Notes: generated from the sequence alone by a model not told the origin. DNA of 64,000 bases from Pseudomonas sp. TH41 (GCF_016650695.1 NZ_JAEKFH010000004.1:1-64000), one strand, 5' to 3'. Shown: positions 36,125 through 46,020, counted from the first letter of the stretch. Made by a program: numbers and translations.

Positions 36125-36475
36125 TCATTTGTCGTCCGGTTTTTCTGACGATTGTGCGCGACTCTCCATGTTTTCCTCGGCGTTGGGCGGTGTTGGAACA
36201 CTGCCAGGCGTGAACACGTGAGTCAGCAATTCCCGGGCATCGATTTCGACGACACCCGGCACCGTGCGGGCCAGAGCGACAGCCTGCTCACACTGTTTAT
36301 GGGTGTTGACGCGACCGCTCAGCGCCACCGTACCCGCAAAGGTTTTGACATGGATCTGCAGGCCAAGGGTCGGCTCGCCCAGTGCCAGGGCCGACTTCAC
36401 CCTGGCGGTAATCCACGCGTCGTGAGCGACTGTTTCCAGTTGATCAGAGTAATGCTTAAAGGATTGAAGTTTCAT
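36125..36475 (-). CDS. BON-domain protein
   Basis: 116 residues. One BON domain covers residues 15-80: DAWITARVKSALALGEPTLG, LQIHVKTFAGTVALSGRVNT and VVEIDARELLT (GxVxLxG core). It has no clear signal peptide. BON domains bind phospholipid and occur in osmotic or envelope-stress proteins such as OsmY. The tail is acidic and polar (PNAEENMESRAQSSEKPDDK). It lies between the conflict locus and a ProA-like gene, leftward; no operon partner is evident. Confidence 0.8.
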   Translation of the reverse strand: MKLQSFKHYSDQLETVAHDAWITARVKSALALGEPTLGLQIHVKTFAGTVALSGRVNTHKQCEQAVALARTVPGVVEIDARELLTHVFTPGSVPTPPNAEENMESRAQSSEKPDDK

Positions 36476-36545
36476 GGCAGACCCCTCTCTCGAGTCACAG
36501 ACACAAACACAAACACCTATTAAGTATAGTTCGGCGTCGGGATGT

Positions 36546-38048
36546 TCAGCGTTTGACTGACAAATCGGTCTGGGTCATGCGACTGCGGAGGGTGAACACC
36601 CCATCTCCAGAGAGAATGGCGCTGCGAGCAAACAACCGACCACTCTCCCAGTTCGAAAGCCCCAGTTCCGGCTTGTTCAGGGCGTACTGGCCATCGACCC
36701 AGCGGGTGATTCCGTTGCCGACAAAAGGTGCGTTGACCGCGTTATAGAAACGCTCCTGCGCGACACCGTCTTCACTGATCAGCGACACGGTAAATTGCGG
36801 GCTGTAGCGATTGAACAAGGCGATGGCCGTGTCCAGGTCATCAACGATCTTCAGGCTGACTTCCGGGGTTTCCTCCCATTCCCATTCGCGGCCCAACTGA
36901 TCTTCGGGCAGCGGTTCGGCCAACGCTTCGGTCTGGTAGCCGTCGGCACGGTAGACGTCGACCGTTTCGGTCAGCCAATTGCCGGGCAAATACGACTCGC
37001 TGCCCTCGACGATGTGCAACTTGCAGCCTTCTTCCCGTGCGGTGCCGGCCTGTTGCAAGGCGTTCAGAAACAGCGGCACCAGTTCGGCCGCGCGATCGCG
37101 GTGAATCAGGCAGACATTCAGGGTGTTGCAGACTTTGCGGTCCAGGGAATGGCGCACCACAGCGGCGAAACGCGTGGCGTCGGCGTCCTTATCGGCGATT
37201 AACCAGGCGCCACCGGTGCCGTGCAGACTCACGGCGGTGCCCGCCTGCTGCGCGATGCTGCCCAGTTGACTGACGGCACGACCCGAACCACGGGCCACGG
37301 CCAGCGACAAACGCCGGTCGGCGAACATCGCCCAGCCGGCGGCGTGGTTGACGCTTTCCACCAGCGATACTGCGCCGGCCGGCAACCCGGCGTCACTCAG
37401 TGCAGGGTTCAACGCGTGGGTGACGATGGCTTGCGCCGTGCCCAACGCATCGCTGCCAATGCGCAGCACGGCGGTGTTGCCGGTGCGCAATACACCAGCG
37501 GCATCGGCGAAGACGTTTGGCCGGCCTTCGAAGACGAACGCGACGATGCCCAGGGGCGAGACCACTTGTTCGACTTTCCAGCCGTCATGCTCGACGCAAC
37601 TGACGACTTTGCCGCGCGTGGCTGACGCATCGCGCCAGGCCCGCAGGCCGGCGATCATGTCACGGCGCATGCGTTCATCGGCCAGTAAACGCGTGGTCGA
37701 ACGTCCACGCGATATGGCCCACTCGATGTCGGCCAGGTTGGCGGCCTCGATCAAGGCCCAGCAGTCCGGATTTTCAAGGCGTTGGGCAAAGCAGTCGAAG
37801 AACGTGCTGATCGCCTGATCCGAAACAGCGGACATTGCCGTAAAGGCCGCTTCGGCTCGCTCGATTGCCACCGCCGCCGCTTTCTGATCAGCGACGGGAA
37901 CCAGCAACAATTCGCCACTGACCTGCTCCACCAGAAGGTGGTCGCCGGGCTGAAAGCGCGCCGCCAGTTCGGGGCTGACCACAGTGAAACGATTACCGGC
38001 AAACGGGATCGGCGTGCCAGCGATTAGACGTTCGAGCACAAGAGACAT
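36546..38048 (-). CDS. ProA-like aldehyde dehydrogenase family protein
   Basis: 500 residues, longer than the usual ProA of about 420. It has SPLGIVAFVFEGRPNVFADA, AGVLRTGNTAVLRIGSDALG and VCNTLNVCLIHRDRA (Cys nucleophile region), matching glutamate-5-semialdehyde dehydrogenase. The N-terminal 100 residues (VLERLIAGTPIPFAGNRFTV) are extra. The protein could reduce a glutamyl phosphate-like or acyl-phosphate intermediate; the housekeeping proA is normally elsewhere, so this is a paralogue. A neighbouring AI-2E family gene lies upstream in the same direction. Function beyond the family is unknown. Confidence 0.8.
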   Translation of the reverse strand: MSLVLERLIAGTPIPFAGNRFTVVSPELAARFQPGDHLLVEQVSGELLLVPVADQKAAAVAIERAEAAFTAMSAVSDQAISTFFDCFAQRLENPDCWALIEAANLADIEWAISRGRSTTRLLADERMRRDMIAGLRAWRDASATRGKVVSCVEHDGWKVEQVVSPLGIVAFVFEGRPNVFADAAGVLRTGNTAVLRIGSDALGTAQAIVTHALNPALSDAGLPAGAVSLVESVNHAAGWAMFADRRLSLAVARGSGRAVSQLGSIAQQAGTAVSLHGTGGAWLIADKDADATRFAAVVRHSLDRKVCNTLNVCLIHRDRAAELVPLFLNALQQAGTAREEGCKLHIVEGSESYLPGNWLTETVDVYRADGYQTEALAEPLPEDQLGREWEWEETPEVSLKIVDDLDTAIALFNRYSPQFTVSLISEDGVAQERFYNAVNAPFVGNGITRWVDGQYALNKPELGLSNWESGRLFARSAILSGDGVFTLRSRMTQTDLSVKR

Positions 38049-38146
38049 CAGGCGGTTTCACCATGCAGTGGGCGGCCTGAAAATGTATAGGAAAAGCGGT
38101 TCACCGTCATCAGCGCGCCACCGCGTGCCATTCCGCCCCCTGCCTG

Positions 38147-39235
38147 TCAGATGCCCGGCGGATCGTCCGGAGTGTCCTGCACCCACTGCCAAAACAACTG
38201 ATAGCCGACCGCAAGCACCACCGGCCCGATGAACAGCCCGATGATCCCGCCCGTCACCATGCCGCCCAAGGCACCGATCAGCACCACCGGCATCGGCACA
38301 TCGACACCGCGCCCCAACAGCAACGGCTTGAGTACGTTATCGACCAGCCCGGCGATGAACACGTAGATGGCAAAGGTGATGGTCGCCGTGCTGGCCCCTT
38401 CAGTGGCAAACACATACGCAATCACGGGCAGCGTAATCAGGGTCACCGGCAACTGCAAAATGCCGAGCAACAACACCGCAAGGGCCAGCAAACCGGCACC
38501 CGGAACCCCCTTGAGCACGAAACCGACGCCCACCAGCAGCATCTGAATGAAGGCGATGCCCACCACGCCCAACGCGACCGCCCGGATTGTTGCCGTGCAC
38601 AGTTCGGCGATTTTCGGCCCTTTGACCGGACCGTTGATGCGCGAGGCGATCTGCACGGCGCTGCGGCTACCCGCTTCACCATACGCCATGAAGATGCCCG
38701 CGATAATCAAGGCGAAGATAAAGGTAAGAAAACCCATGCCGACACCGGCAAGCTTGCTCAGCAAGGTCAGGCTGACGCCTTTTATTTGCGGTATGTACTT
38801 CACCGTCAGCCCCGGTAGATCGGTTGAGGCTTGCAGCCAAATACCGGACAGCGGCTTACCCACCAACGGCCAACCGGCGACTGAATCGGACGGAGGAGGG
38901 ATGTGAAAACCGTCGACCTTGACCACGTTCATGGTGTTCTGGACCGAGTCTGCGATCGAGGTACCCAACAGATAGATCGGCACCATGAGGATAATGACGG
39001 CGATCAACACAATCAGCGTGGCAATACGCCCTTCATTTTGTCCCAGCGGGCCCATGAGCCGCTTTTGCAGGGGATAAAGGGTGATCGCCAGGATCACCGA
39101 CCACAGCATCAAGTCGCGGAACGGACTGAATATCTGGAAGCAGAACAGCACCAGAACGAGAATCAGCCCGGCGCGAATAAGGACATTGAGCAGGCTTCTG
39201 GGCCAATTTTTTTCAGAGCTAGACGAGGGCACCAC
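38147..39235 (-). CDS. AI-2E family (TqsA/PerM-like) membrane protein
   Basis: 362 residues, eight predicted membrane segments, including LLNVLIRAGLILVLVLFCFQ, LMLWSVILAITLYPLQKRLM, IATLIVLIAVIILMVPIYL and FLTFIFALIIAGIFMAYGE. The C-terminal core FVFIAGLVDNVLKPLLLG is represented by YVFIAGLVDNVLKPLLLGRG, a strongly conserved family motif, followed by MPVVLIGALGGMVTGGIIGL. Members export autoinducer-2 or other small molecules, or work in ion efflux; most in Pseudomonas are uncharacterised. Neighbouring genes are not obviously related. Confidence 0.88.
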   Translation of the reverse strand: MVPSSSSEKNWPRSLLNVLIRAGLILVLVLFCFQIFSPFRDLMLWSVILAITLYPLQKRLMGPLGQNEGRIATLIVLIAVIILMVPIYLLGTSIADSVQNTMNVVKVDGFHIPPPSDSVAGWPLVGKPLSGIWLQASTDLPGLTVKYIPQIKGVSLTLLSKLAGVGMGFLTFIFALIIAGIFMAYGEAGSRSAVQIASRINGPVKGPKIAELCTATIRAVALGVVGIAFIQMLLVGVGFVLKGVPGAGLLALAVLLLGILQLPVTLITLPVIAYVFATEGASTATITFAIYVFIAGLVDNVLKPLLLGRGVDVPMPVVLIGALGGMVTGGIIGLFIGPVVLAVGYQLFWQWVQDTPDDPPGI

Positions 39236-39313
39236 GGCTGCCTCCTTGCAGATCGCTGCAAAGGTATGGGATCGGTTAGCCCAGCATAGACGCTCAATAC
39301 GCCGCGTGAAGAT

Positions 39314-39949
39314 TCAACGCAACTTTAGTGGATCGACCATTTCAGCCGCGATGGCCATGCCCACCAGGTCCGGCAACGTATTGGCCTGCATACGCTTCAT
39401 CACGCGTGAGCGGTACAGGTCGACGGTTTTTGCGCTCACGCCCAGTTGCTCGGCGATTTCACGGGTGGTGTAACCCTGCACCAGCGGCAGCAACACATCG
39501 CGTTCCCGTGGCGTCAGTGTGAGAAGACGCGCCTGCAAGGCGTCGTGGCCCTGGTTACCTGAGCGGTTGTTCTCGCAGTTGCTGAGCGCCTGTTGCACGC
39601 TGTCCAGCAGCAACTGCTCGTTATAGGGTTTCTCGATGAAATCGTGGGCGCCGGCCTTGAAGGCGCGCACCACAATCGGCACATCGGCGTGCCCGCTGAC
39701 GAAAATGATCGGCAGGTTTAGCTCGCGCACACGCATTTCTTCCTGGACGTTCAACCCCCCCATGCCCGGCATGCGCACATCCAGCAGCACACAGGCATTG
39801 AGCGTGGCATCACAGGCATTGAGAAACTCGACGCCACTGGTAAACGGCAACGCCTTGAGCCCGACCGATTCCAACAGCCAAACCGTTGAATCGAGCATCC
39901 CCTGGTCATCGTCGACCACGTACACCACGTGCTCCGTCACACCTGCCAT
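39314..39949 (-). CDS. FixJ-type response regulator
   Basis: 211 residues. Receiver domain: VVYVVDDDQGMLDSTVWLLE (acidic pair), NACVLLDVRMPGMGG (phosphoacceptor Asp about residue 56), IIFVSGHADVPIVVRAFKAG and DFIEKPYNEQLL (Lys). C-terminal LuxR helix-turn-helix: LTPRERDVLLPLVQGYTTRE, IAEQLGVSAKTVDLYRSRVM and KRMQANTLPDLVGMAIAAEM. It is 4 bp after the histidine kinase in the same direction, so the two form a two-component pair. It probably controls the divergent acyl-CoA genes through a palindrome at 42318-42346; ErdR-like regulators in Pseudomonas act this way on acetate/acyl-CoA genes. Confidence 0.9.
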   Translation of the reverse strand: MAGVTEHVVYVVDDDQGMLDSTVWLLESVGLKALPFTSGVEFLNACDATLNACVLLDVRMPGMGGLNVQEEMRVRELNLPIIFVSGHADVPIVVRAFKAGAHDFIEKPYNEQLLLDSVQQALSNCENNRSGNQGHDALQARLLTLTPRERDVLLPLVQGYTTREIAEQLGVSAKTVDLYRSRVMKRMQANTLPDLVGMAIAAEMVDPLKLR

Positions 39950-39953
39950 TGCA

Positions 39954-42230
39954 TTATTCCTGTTGTTGTTTTGTTGGGCCGGCGAGCGGCAAGCGGCAAC
40001 ACATCAGCAGTCCGACAGACTGACGCCGGGCCTGCAATTCGCCACCGAAACCTTCGATGATGCTGCGGCTCATGGACAAGCCAAGCCCCAGGCCGTCGGC
40101 CTTGCTGGTATAGAACGGGGTAAATATCTGCTCCAGTTCCGACTCGCTGACGCCCGGCCCCTGGTCTTGCACTCTGATTTCCACGGTGGCACCACCGCCC
40201 TGCTCCGCCGCCATCACGATCAGCGAAGGCTGCCCCGGATGTTGTTCGCGGTTGGCATCGATGGCATTGCGCAGCAGATTGAGCAGCACCTGCTCCAGCA
40301 ACACCCGGTCGGCATAAACGGGCGGCAGATTATCCGGCAGCCGATCCTCGATTGTCACTTGGCAATTGCTCGCTTCCCAGGCACATAAACGCACGGCCTC
40401 GCGGGCGACCTCGGTAAAATTCAGCGCTTGCATGCGCCGCTGCCCCTTGCGCAGAAACGCCCGCAACCGCTTGATCACTTCCGAGGCATGCGTGGCGTGA
40501 TGGGTGATGCGTTGCAGTCCTTGCGCCACGCGTTCAGCCGCTTGAGGATTGGAGCCCAGTGTCTGTAAGTAACGCTGGCTGGCATTGGCATAATTGACCA
40601 CGGCCGCCAACGGCTGATTGATTTCGTGAGCGATACCCGAGGCGAGCTCACCCAACGTGACCAATCGCGCGGTGTGCGCCAGTTCGTCCTGATGACGGCG
40701 CTGTTGCACTTCGCGCAATTCACGCTCAGTCATGTCCCGCGCCACCAGCGAGTAATAGCGCTCGCCACCCGCCGAACGATGCGCCAGCAACACCAGCGAC
40801 ACCGGCACGGACATGCCGCCACCCGGTGGTTGCAAGCGTGCTTCGGTGCTCCAGACCCCCTCACGTTCGGCGCTGCTCCAGCCGTCCCGTTGCAAACGTG
40901 TCAGGTCAGCGCTGGCGAACAACTCGGCCAGGGCCGGCATCGGTTGTTGCTCGTCGATCCCGAGGATGCGCCGCGCCGCGGGGTTCAGGTAAGTGACCTG
41001 CCCTTCGGGGTCGATGAACAACACCGGGTCGGTGTTGGCCTCGACCACTTCAGCCAGGCGCCGTTTGTTCTCTTCGGCCTGCACCCTTGCGGTGATGTCC
41101 CGGGAAACGCTGACCACTTCGACGACCGCGCCGGTATAGGTTTCACGGATCGCCCGGCTGGCGGTTTCGAACCACAGGTAATGCCCGGCACGATGGCGGA
41201 TGCGATACGTCATGGTGTGATAACCGTCCTGCTCCAATGCGTCCCGCGCGCGCTGCACCAGGTTGGCGAGGTCCTGGCCATGGAACAGACCCTGGGCCAT
41301 TTTGCCGCGCAGCTCTTCGGGCCAATAGCCGAGCAACGTCCAGGACGCGGGCGACGCATCGAGAAAACGCCCGTCCGGGGTATGCCGGGAAATCAGGTCG
41401 GTGGTGTTCTCGATGATCAGCCGATACAGCCGCCGTGCCGTGGCCGCTTCACGCTCGGCCAGCACTTGTACCGTGGCATCGCGGCAGCGCGCGAGCACGC
41501 GGTTGTCCTGGGGATCGGGAATAAACGTCCAGATCAGGATCCGCGTTTCGAATTGAGCCTCGACGCCTTCGATGGCGCGTTGCTGGTCCAGACACGCGCG
41601 CACCAGCACCCGGTGATTCACCGGTAGAAAGCCCAGCACGTCGGTCAGCGGTTTTTCAGCGAGCAATGCCAGCAGCGCCGCGTTGAACTCCAGCGGTCGG
41701 CCCTGTGCATCGAGTAACAGGCTTGGTTGCGGATCGTGCCCCAACAGCGGTGAGCCGCGCAGCATGCCATTGACGCTACTCAACAAGGTGGTCAGCAAGT
41801 CCTGCACCCAACCCAACCAATCGAAACTGACGCCCTCGCACACTTCCACCAGCAGCAACCCCGCCTGCCCTGGCTGTAGCGCCAGATCAAACACCTGGCC
41901 ATGGCTGATCGCGGCCCGGCGCAACCGACCCGACAGCCAGCAATCGAGTTGACGGACTTGCGCCAGGTCCAGACGCCCGGCCTCAACCAATCCATCGAAC
42001 AGCAACTGATCGCTCGCCAGCGCCGGCTCACCCTGGCCGGGTGGAAAATGCTGGGCGGAGCCTTCATGGCTGTAAATCCGCGCATGAGGTTGCCAGCTCA
42101 GATAAACCGCCCGGCGCACCTCGGGGCACTCCTGCAACGCACGGCACAAGGCATCGGCCCGAGCGGCCAGCGACACACCCTCGCGCTGCAGGCGCAACCA
42201 GCTGTGCAATCGAACGGGAGTCAGGGTCAT
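39954..42230 (-). CDS. PAS-domain sensor histidine kinase
   Basis: About 758 residues from the start at 42230 (MTLTPVRLHSWLRLQREGVS); an upstream start 63 bases earlier is possible. PAS regions: LIIENTTDLISRHTPDGRFL with RHRAGHYLWFETASRAIRET, and VVEANTDPVLFIDPEGQVTY. The kinase core has HisKA with ELASGIAHEINQPLAAVVNY (phosphorylated His), N-box LLNLLRNAIDANRE, and G-boxes VQDQGPGVSESELEQIFTPF and LGLGLSMSRSIIEGFGG. No membrane segments are obvious, so it likely senses a cytoplasmic signal such as redox or metabolite status. It is divergent from the acyl-CoA synthetase gene. Confidence 0.88.
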   Translation of the reverse strand: MTLTPVRLHSWLRLQREGVSLAARADALCRALQECPEVRRAVYLSWQPHARIYSHEGSAQHFPPGQGEPALASDQLLFDGLVEAGRLDLAQVRQLDCWLSGRLRRAAISHGQVFDLALQPGQAGLLLVEVCEGVSFDWLGWVQDLLTTLLSSVNGMLRGSPLLGHDPQPSLLLDAQGRPLEFNAALLALLAEKPLTDVLGFLPVNHRVLVRACLDQQRAIEGVEAQFETRILIWTFIPDPQDNRVLARCRDATVQVLAEREAATARRLYRLIIENTTDLISRHTPDGRFLDASPASWTLLGYWPEELRGKMAQGLFHGQDLANLVQRARDALEQDGYHTMTYRIRHRAGHYLWFETASRAIRETYTGAVVEVVSVSRDITARVQAEENKRRLAEVVEANTDPVLFIDPEGQVTYLNPAARRILGIDEQQPMPALAELFASADLTRLQRDGWSSAEREGVWSTEARLQPPGGGMSVPVSLVLLAHRSAGGERYYSLVARDMTERELREVQQRRHQDELAHTARLVTLGELASGIAHEINQPLAAVVNYANASQRYLQTLGSNPQAAERVAQGLQRITHHATHASEVIKRLRAFLRKGQRRMQALNFTEVAREAVRLCAWEASNCQVTIEDRLPDNLPPVYADRVLLEQVLLNLLRNAIDANREQHPGQPSLIVMAAEQGGGATVEIRVQDQGPGVSESELEQIFTPFYTSKADGLGLGLSMSRSIIEGFGGELQARRQSVGLLMCCRLPLAGPTKQQQE

Positions 42231-42317
42231 CACAGGTCCGCTTCTTTGGGGGAGATAAGGATATACCGGCCTTGGGGATATGACTGTAGCCATTTAGATC
42301 AGTAAGAATCAAATATA

Positions 42318-42346
42318 GTACATATCCTATACGCTATAGGTTGTAC
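42318..42346. promoter_or_regulatory. Palindrome upstream of acyl-CoA synthetase gene
   Basis: CCTATA-CGC-TATAGG (42326-42340) is a perfect 6-bp palindrome extended to GTACATATCCTATA and TATAGGTTGTAC. It lies in a very AT-rich stretch midway between the divergent kinase and synthetase genes. A dimeric LuxR-type response regulator, such as the adjacent one, would fit. Binding is inferred. Confidence 0.6.
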
Positions 42347-42459
42347 TTCCATATCAATTGGAAATTGTTATATAAAGCACACCGGACATAAAAGGTGACC
42401 TCAGCGGCTAAGCTGAAAGGTCACCGATAGAGCTAACAATCAGCCACCGAGTACCCGTC

Positions 42460-44082
42460 ATGTCGATCTATGAACAAGGGCTAGGCCCTACGGCTGTCAA
42501 TCACATTGCCTTGTCTCCGCTCAGCTTCATCGAGCGCACCGCCAGCGTTTACCCGAACTACCCCGCCGTCATCCATGGCTCGATTCGCCGCACCTGGGCC
42601 CAGACCTACACCCGTTGCCGCCGCCTGGCCTCGGCGTTGGCCGGTCGCGGTATCGGCAAGAACGACACTGTGGCGGTGATGCTGCCCAACATCCCCGAGA
42701 TGCTTGAAGTGCATTTCGGCGTGCCGATGATTGGCGCCGTGCTCAACCCGCTCAACGTGCGCCTGGATGCCGAAGCCATTGCCTTCATGCTGCAGCATGG
42801 CGAGGCCAAGGTGCTGATCACCGACCGTGAGTTTCATAGCGTGATTCACGCGGCCATCGGCATGCTGGATCACCCGCCGCTGGTCATCGATGTCAACGAT
42901 CCGGAGTACGGAGAAGGTCAGGCCGTCAGCGATCTGGACTATGAAGCGTTGCTCGCTGAAGGCGACCCGGACTTCGCCTGGCAATGGCCGGAGAACGAAT
43001 GGCAAGCCATCTCGCTGAACTACACCTCTGGCACCACCGGCAACCCAAAAGGCGTGGTCTACCACCATCGCGGCGCTTACCTGAACTCATTGGGCAACCA
43101 GATGACCTGGTCCATCGGCAACCATCCGGTGTACCTCTGGACGCTGCCGATGTTCCATTGCAACGGCTGGTGCTACCCATGGACCATCACGGCGCTGGCC
43201 GGTGTCCACGTGTTCCTGCGTCGCGTCGATCCGCAGAAAATCCTCACGCTGATCCGCGAACACCAGGTCACTCACCTGTGCGGCGCGCCAATCGTGCTCA
43301 ACGCGCTGGTTAACATGCCGGAGTCGGCGAAAGCAGCCATCGACCACCCGGTCAACGCCATGGTCGCAGGCGCCGCACCGCCGGCCAAAGTGATTGGCGC
43401 CGTGGAAGAAATGGGCATCAAGGTCACGCACGTCTACGGCCTGACCGAAACCTATGGCCCGGTGACGCTGTGCGCCTGGCATGCCGAGTGGGATGAGTTT
43501 TCCCTGGATGAGCGGGCACAGATCAAATCCCGTCAGGGCGTGCGCTACCCGACGCTCGAAGGCGTGATGGTCGGCGACTCCACGACACTGGAACCCACCC
43601 CTCGTGACGGTCAGACCATCGGCGAGGTCTTCATGCGCGGCAACACCGTGATGAAGGGTTACCTGAAGAACCCGACCGCCACCGCTGAAGCCTTCGAGGG
43701 CGGCTGGTTCCATACCGGCGACCTGGCGGTCTGTCATCCGGACGGTTATGTCGAGATCAAGGACCGACTCAAAGACATCATCATCTCCGGCGGCGAGAAC
43801 ATTTCCACCATCGAACTCGAAGGCGTGCTCTATCGCCACCCGGGCGTGATGGAGGCGGCAGTGGTCGCGCGTCCCGATGAGAAATGGGGCGAAACACCTT
43901 GCGCCTTCATCACCTTGAAAGCCGATCACCAGGACGTGCGTGAGGCGGACATCATCAGTTTCTGCCGCGAACACCTGGCCGGCTTCAAAGTCCCACGCAC
44001 CGTAATCTTCACCCTGTTGCCGAAGACGTCCACCGGCAAGATCCAGAAGTACGTTCTGCGCGACAGGGCCAAAGCCCTCTAA
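42460..44082 (+). CDS. AMP-forming acyl-CoA synthetase
   Basis: 540 residues. AMP-binding motif YTSGTTGNPKGVVYHHRGAY (about residues 187-206), VYGLTETYGPVTL, GWFHTGDLAVCHPDGYVEIK and DRLKDIIISGGENISTIE are all present, and the C-terminal catalytic Lys lies in TSTGKIQKYVLRD. Length and order match medium-/short-chain acyl-CoA synthetases of the fatty-acid or aromatic type. It activates a carboxylic acid to an acyl-CoA for the dehydrogenase downstream. Control by the divergent two-component pair is likely. The specific acid is unknown. Confidence 0.92.
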   Translation: MSIYEQGLGPTAVNHIALSPLSFIERTASVYPNYPAVIHGSIRRTWAQTYTRCRRLASALAGRGIGKNDTVAVMLPNIPEMLEVHFGVPMIGAVLNPLNVRLDAEAIAFMLQHGEAKVLITDREFHSVIHAAIGMLDHPPLVIDVNDPEYGEGQAVSDLDYEALLAEGDPDFAWQWPENEWQAISLNYTSGTTGNPKGVVYHHRGAYLNSLGNQMTWSIGNHPVYLWTLPMFHCNGWCYPWTITALAGVHVFLRRVDPQKILTLIREHQVTHLCGAPIVLNALVNMPESAKAAIDHPVNAMVAGAAPPAKVIGAVEEMGIKVTHVYGLTETYGPVTLCAWHAEWDEFSLDERAQIKSRQGVRYPTLEGVMVGDSTTLEPTPRDGQTIGEVFMRGNTVMKGYLKNPTATAEAFEGGWFHTGDLAVCHPDGYVEIKDRLKDIIISGGENISTIELEGVLYRHPGVMEAAVVARPDEKWGETPCAFITLKADHQDVREADIISFCREHLAGFKVPRTVIFTLLPKTSTGKIQKYVLRDRAKAL

Positions 44083-44247
44083 CCCGAACCTGAGTTTCAC
44101 CCACCCAGCGGCAGGTGCTTCACCCGCCGCTTCGGGTTCGTGCGGGTCGAATTCGGTACGGCCAGCGCTTCCAGTCATTGATTGAAATGGCACGGCCCGC
44201 TCAAGCGCGCCGTGTCTATCGCACAACCGTCCATTGAGGTTTACGTC

Positions 44248-46020
44248 ATGCCCCAATTCAACGCCCCGCTACGCGACATGCGCTTTGTCCTGCATGAAGT
44301 GTTCGACGCCCCGACCTTGTGGGCACGCTTGCCGGCCCTGGCCGACACCGTCGATGCCGATACTGCCGACGCCATTCTTGAGGAAGCGGCGAAAGTCACC
44401 AGCCACCTGATCGCGCCGTTGAACCGCAGTGGCGACGAAGAAGGCGCGCACTGGATTTATGGTGAGGTCACGACCCCCGTCGGGTTCAAGCAGGCCTATG
44501 CCACCTACATCGAAGGCGGATGGGTAGGCCTGTCCGGCAACACCGAATTCGGCGGCATGGGCATGCCCAAGATGCTGGCCGTGCAGTTTGAAGAAATGCT
44601 CTACGGCGCCAACTCGAGCTTTGCGCTGTATTCGGCACTGAGCTCCGGGGCTTGCCTGGCGCTGGATGCCCACGCCAGTGAGACCCTGAAAAACCTGTAC
44701 CTGCCGCCGATGTATGAAGGCCGCTGGGCCGGTTCCATGTGCCTGACCGAAGCCCATGCCGGCACCGACCTCGGGATTATCCGCACCCGCGCCGAACCTC
44801 AGGTCGATGGCAGCTACAGACTCACCGGCAGCAAGATCTTCATCACCGGTGGCGATCAGGACCTGACCGAAAACATCGTCCATCTGGTGCTGGCCAAACT
44901 GCCGGACGCGCCTGCCGGGCCGAAAGGCATCTCACTGTTTGTGGTACCCAAAGTGCTGGTCAATGCCGATGGCTCCCTCGGGCATGCCAACGCCGTGAGT
45001 TGCGGTTCGATCGAACACAAGATGGGCATCAAGGCCTCGGCCACTTGCGTGATGAACTTCGACGGCGCCAGCGGTTGGCTGGTCGGCGAAGCCAATAAAG
45101 GCCTGGCGGCGATGTTCACCATGATGAACTACGAACGCCTGTCCATTGGCATTCAGGGCATCGGTTGTGCCGAGGCGTCCTATCAGAGCGCTGTGCGCTA
45201 TGCACGCGAACGCGTTCAAAGCCGTGCGCCAACCGGTGCCATGGCGCCCGATAAAGTGGCCGATCCGATCATCGTCCACCCTGATGTGCGACGCATGCTG
45301 CTGAGCATGAAGGCGATGACTGAAGGCGGTCGTGCGTTTGCCAGTTATGTCGGCCAGCAACTCGATCTGGCGAAGTTTTCCGCTGACGCCCAGGAGCGCG
45401 ACACCGCGCAGACCCTGGTCGCTCTGCTGACGCCGATTGCCAAGGCGTTCTTTACCGACACCGGCCTGGAAAGCTGCATCAACGGCCAGCAAGTGTTCGG
45501 TGGCCATGGCTATATCCGCGAATGGGGCCAGGAACAATTGGTCCGTGACGTGCGCATCGCACAGATCTACGAAGGCACCAACGGTATCCAGGCACTGGAC
45601 CTGCTCGGGCGCAAAGTGCTGGCTGACAATGGCGTCGCCCTGCGTCAGTTCACCGCTGGAATTCGCCATTTCGCTCATCAGCCCGACGCGCCCTACAGCG
45701 CTCAGCTGCTCGACGCCGTGCAACGCCTGGAGGACCTGAGCGGCTGGCTGCAGGACCGGGCCGCCACCAATCGCAACGAAGTCGGCGCCGCCTCGGTGGA
45801 GTATTTGCACCTGTTCGGTTACGTCGCCTACGCCTGGCTTTGGGCGCGCATGGCACAGGTCGCGCAGAAAAAACACAGCGACGACCCTGAGTTTTACGGC
45901 GCGAAGATCGCCACCGCCGACTTCTACATCCACCGCCTGCTGCCGCGCATTTTGAGTCTGGAACAATCCATCCGCGCCGGCAGTGGTTCGTTGTATGGCC
46001 TGAGTGCCGAGCAGTTCTAA
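44248..46020 (+). CDS. Acyl-CoA dehydrogenase (FAD)
   Basis: About 590 residues from the ATG at 44248, which follows TTGAGG; a longer frame exists but lacks a good site. Family signatures: MYEGRWAGSMCLTEAHAGTD, KIFITGGDQDLTENIVHLVL, INGQQVFGGHGYIREWGQEQ and VRDVRIAQIYEGTNGIQALD (catalytic Glu region). The extra N- and C-terminal segments match the FadE/DUF3-type long acyl-CoA dehydrogenases common in Pseudomonas. It oxidises the acyl-CoA made by the synthetase to an enoyl-CoA, passing electrons to ETF. It is separated from the synthetase by 165 bp. Confidence 0.92.
   Translation: MPQFNAPLRDMRFVLHEVFDAPTLWARLPALADTVDADTADAILEEAAKVTSHLIAPLNRSGDEEGAHWIYGEVTTPVGFKQAYATYIEGGWVGLSGNTEFGGMGMPKMLAVQFEEMLYGANSSFALYSALSSGACLALDAHASETLKNLYLPPMYEGRWAGSMCLTEAHAGTDLGIIRTRAEPQVDGSYRLTGSKIFITGGDQDLTENIVHLVLAKLPDAPAGPKGISLFVVPKVLVNADGSLGHANAVSCGSIEHKMGIKASATCVMNFDGASGWLVGEANKGLAAMFTMMNYERLSIGIQGIGCAEASYQSAVRYARERVQSRAPTGAMAPDKVADPIIVHPDVRRMLLSMKAMTEGGRAFASYVGQQLDLAKFSADAQERDTAQTLVALLTPIAKAFFTDTGLESCINGQQVFGGHGYIREWGQEQLVRDVRIAQIYEGTNGIQALDLLGRKVLADNGVALRQFTAGIRHFAHQPDAPYSAQLLDAVQRLEDLSGWLQDRAATNRNEVGAASVEYLHLFGYVAYAWLWARMAQVAQKKHSDDPEFYGAKIATADFYIHRLLPRILSLEQSIRAGSGSLYGLSAEQF

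Noticed and set aside
43087..44256. Long antisense frames over acyl-CoA synthetase and dehydrogenase (also 44932-46044)
   Set aside because: Sense proteins have complete family motifs; the antisense products have none.
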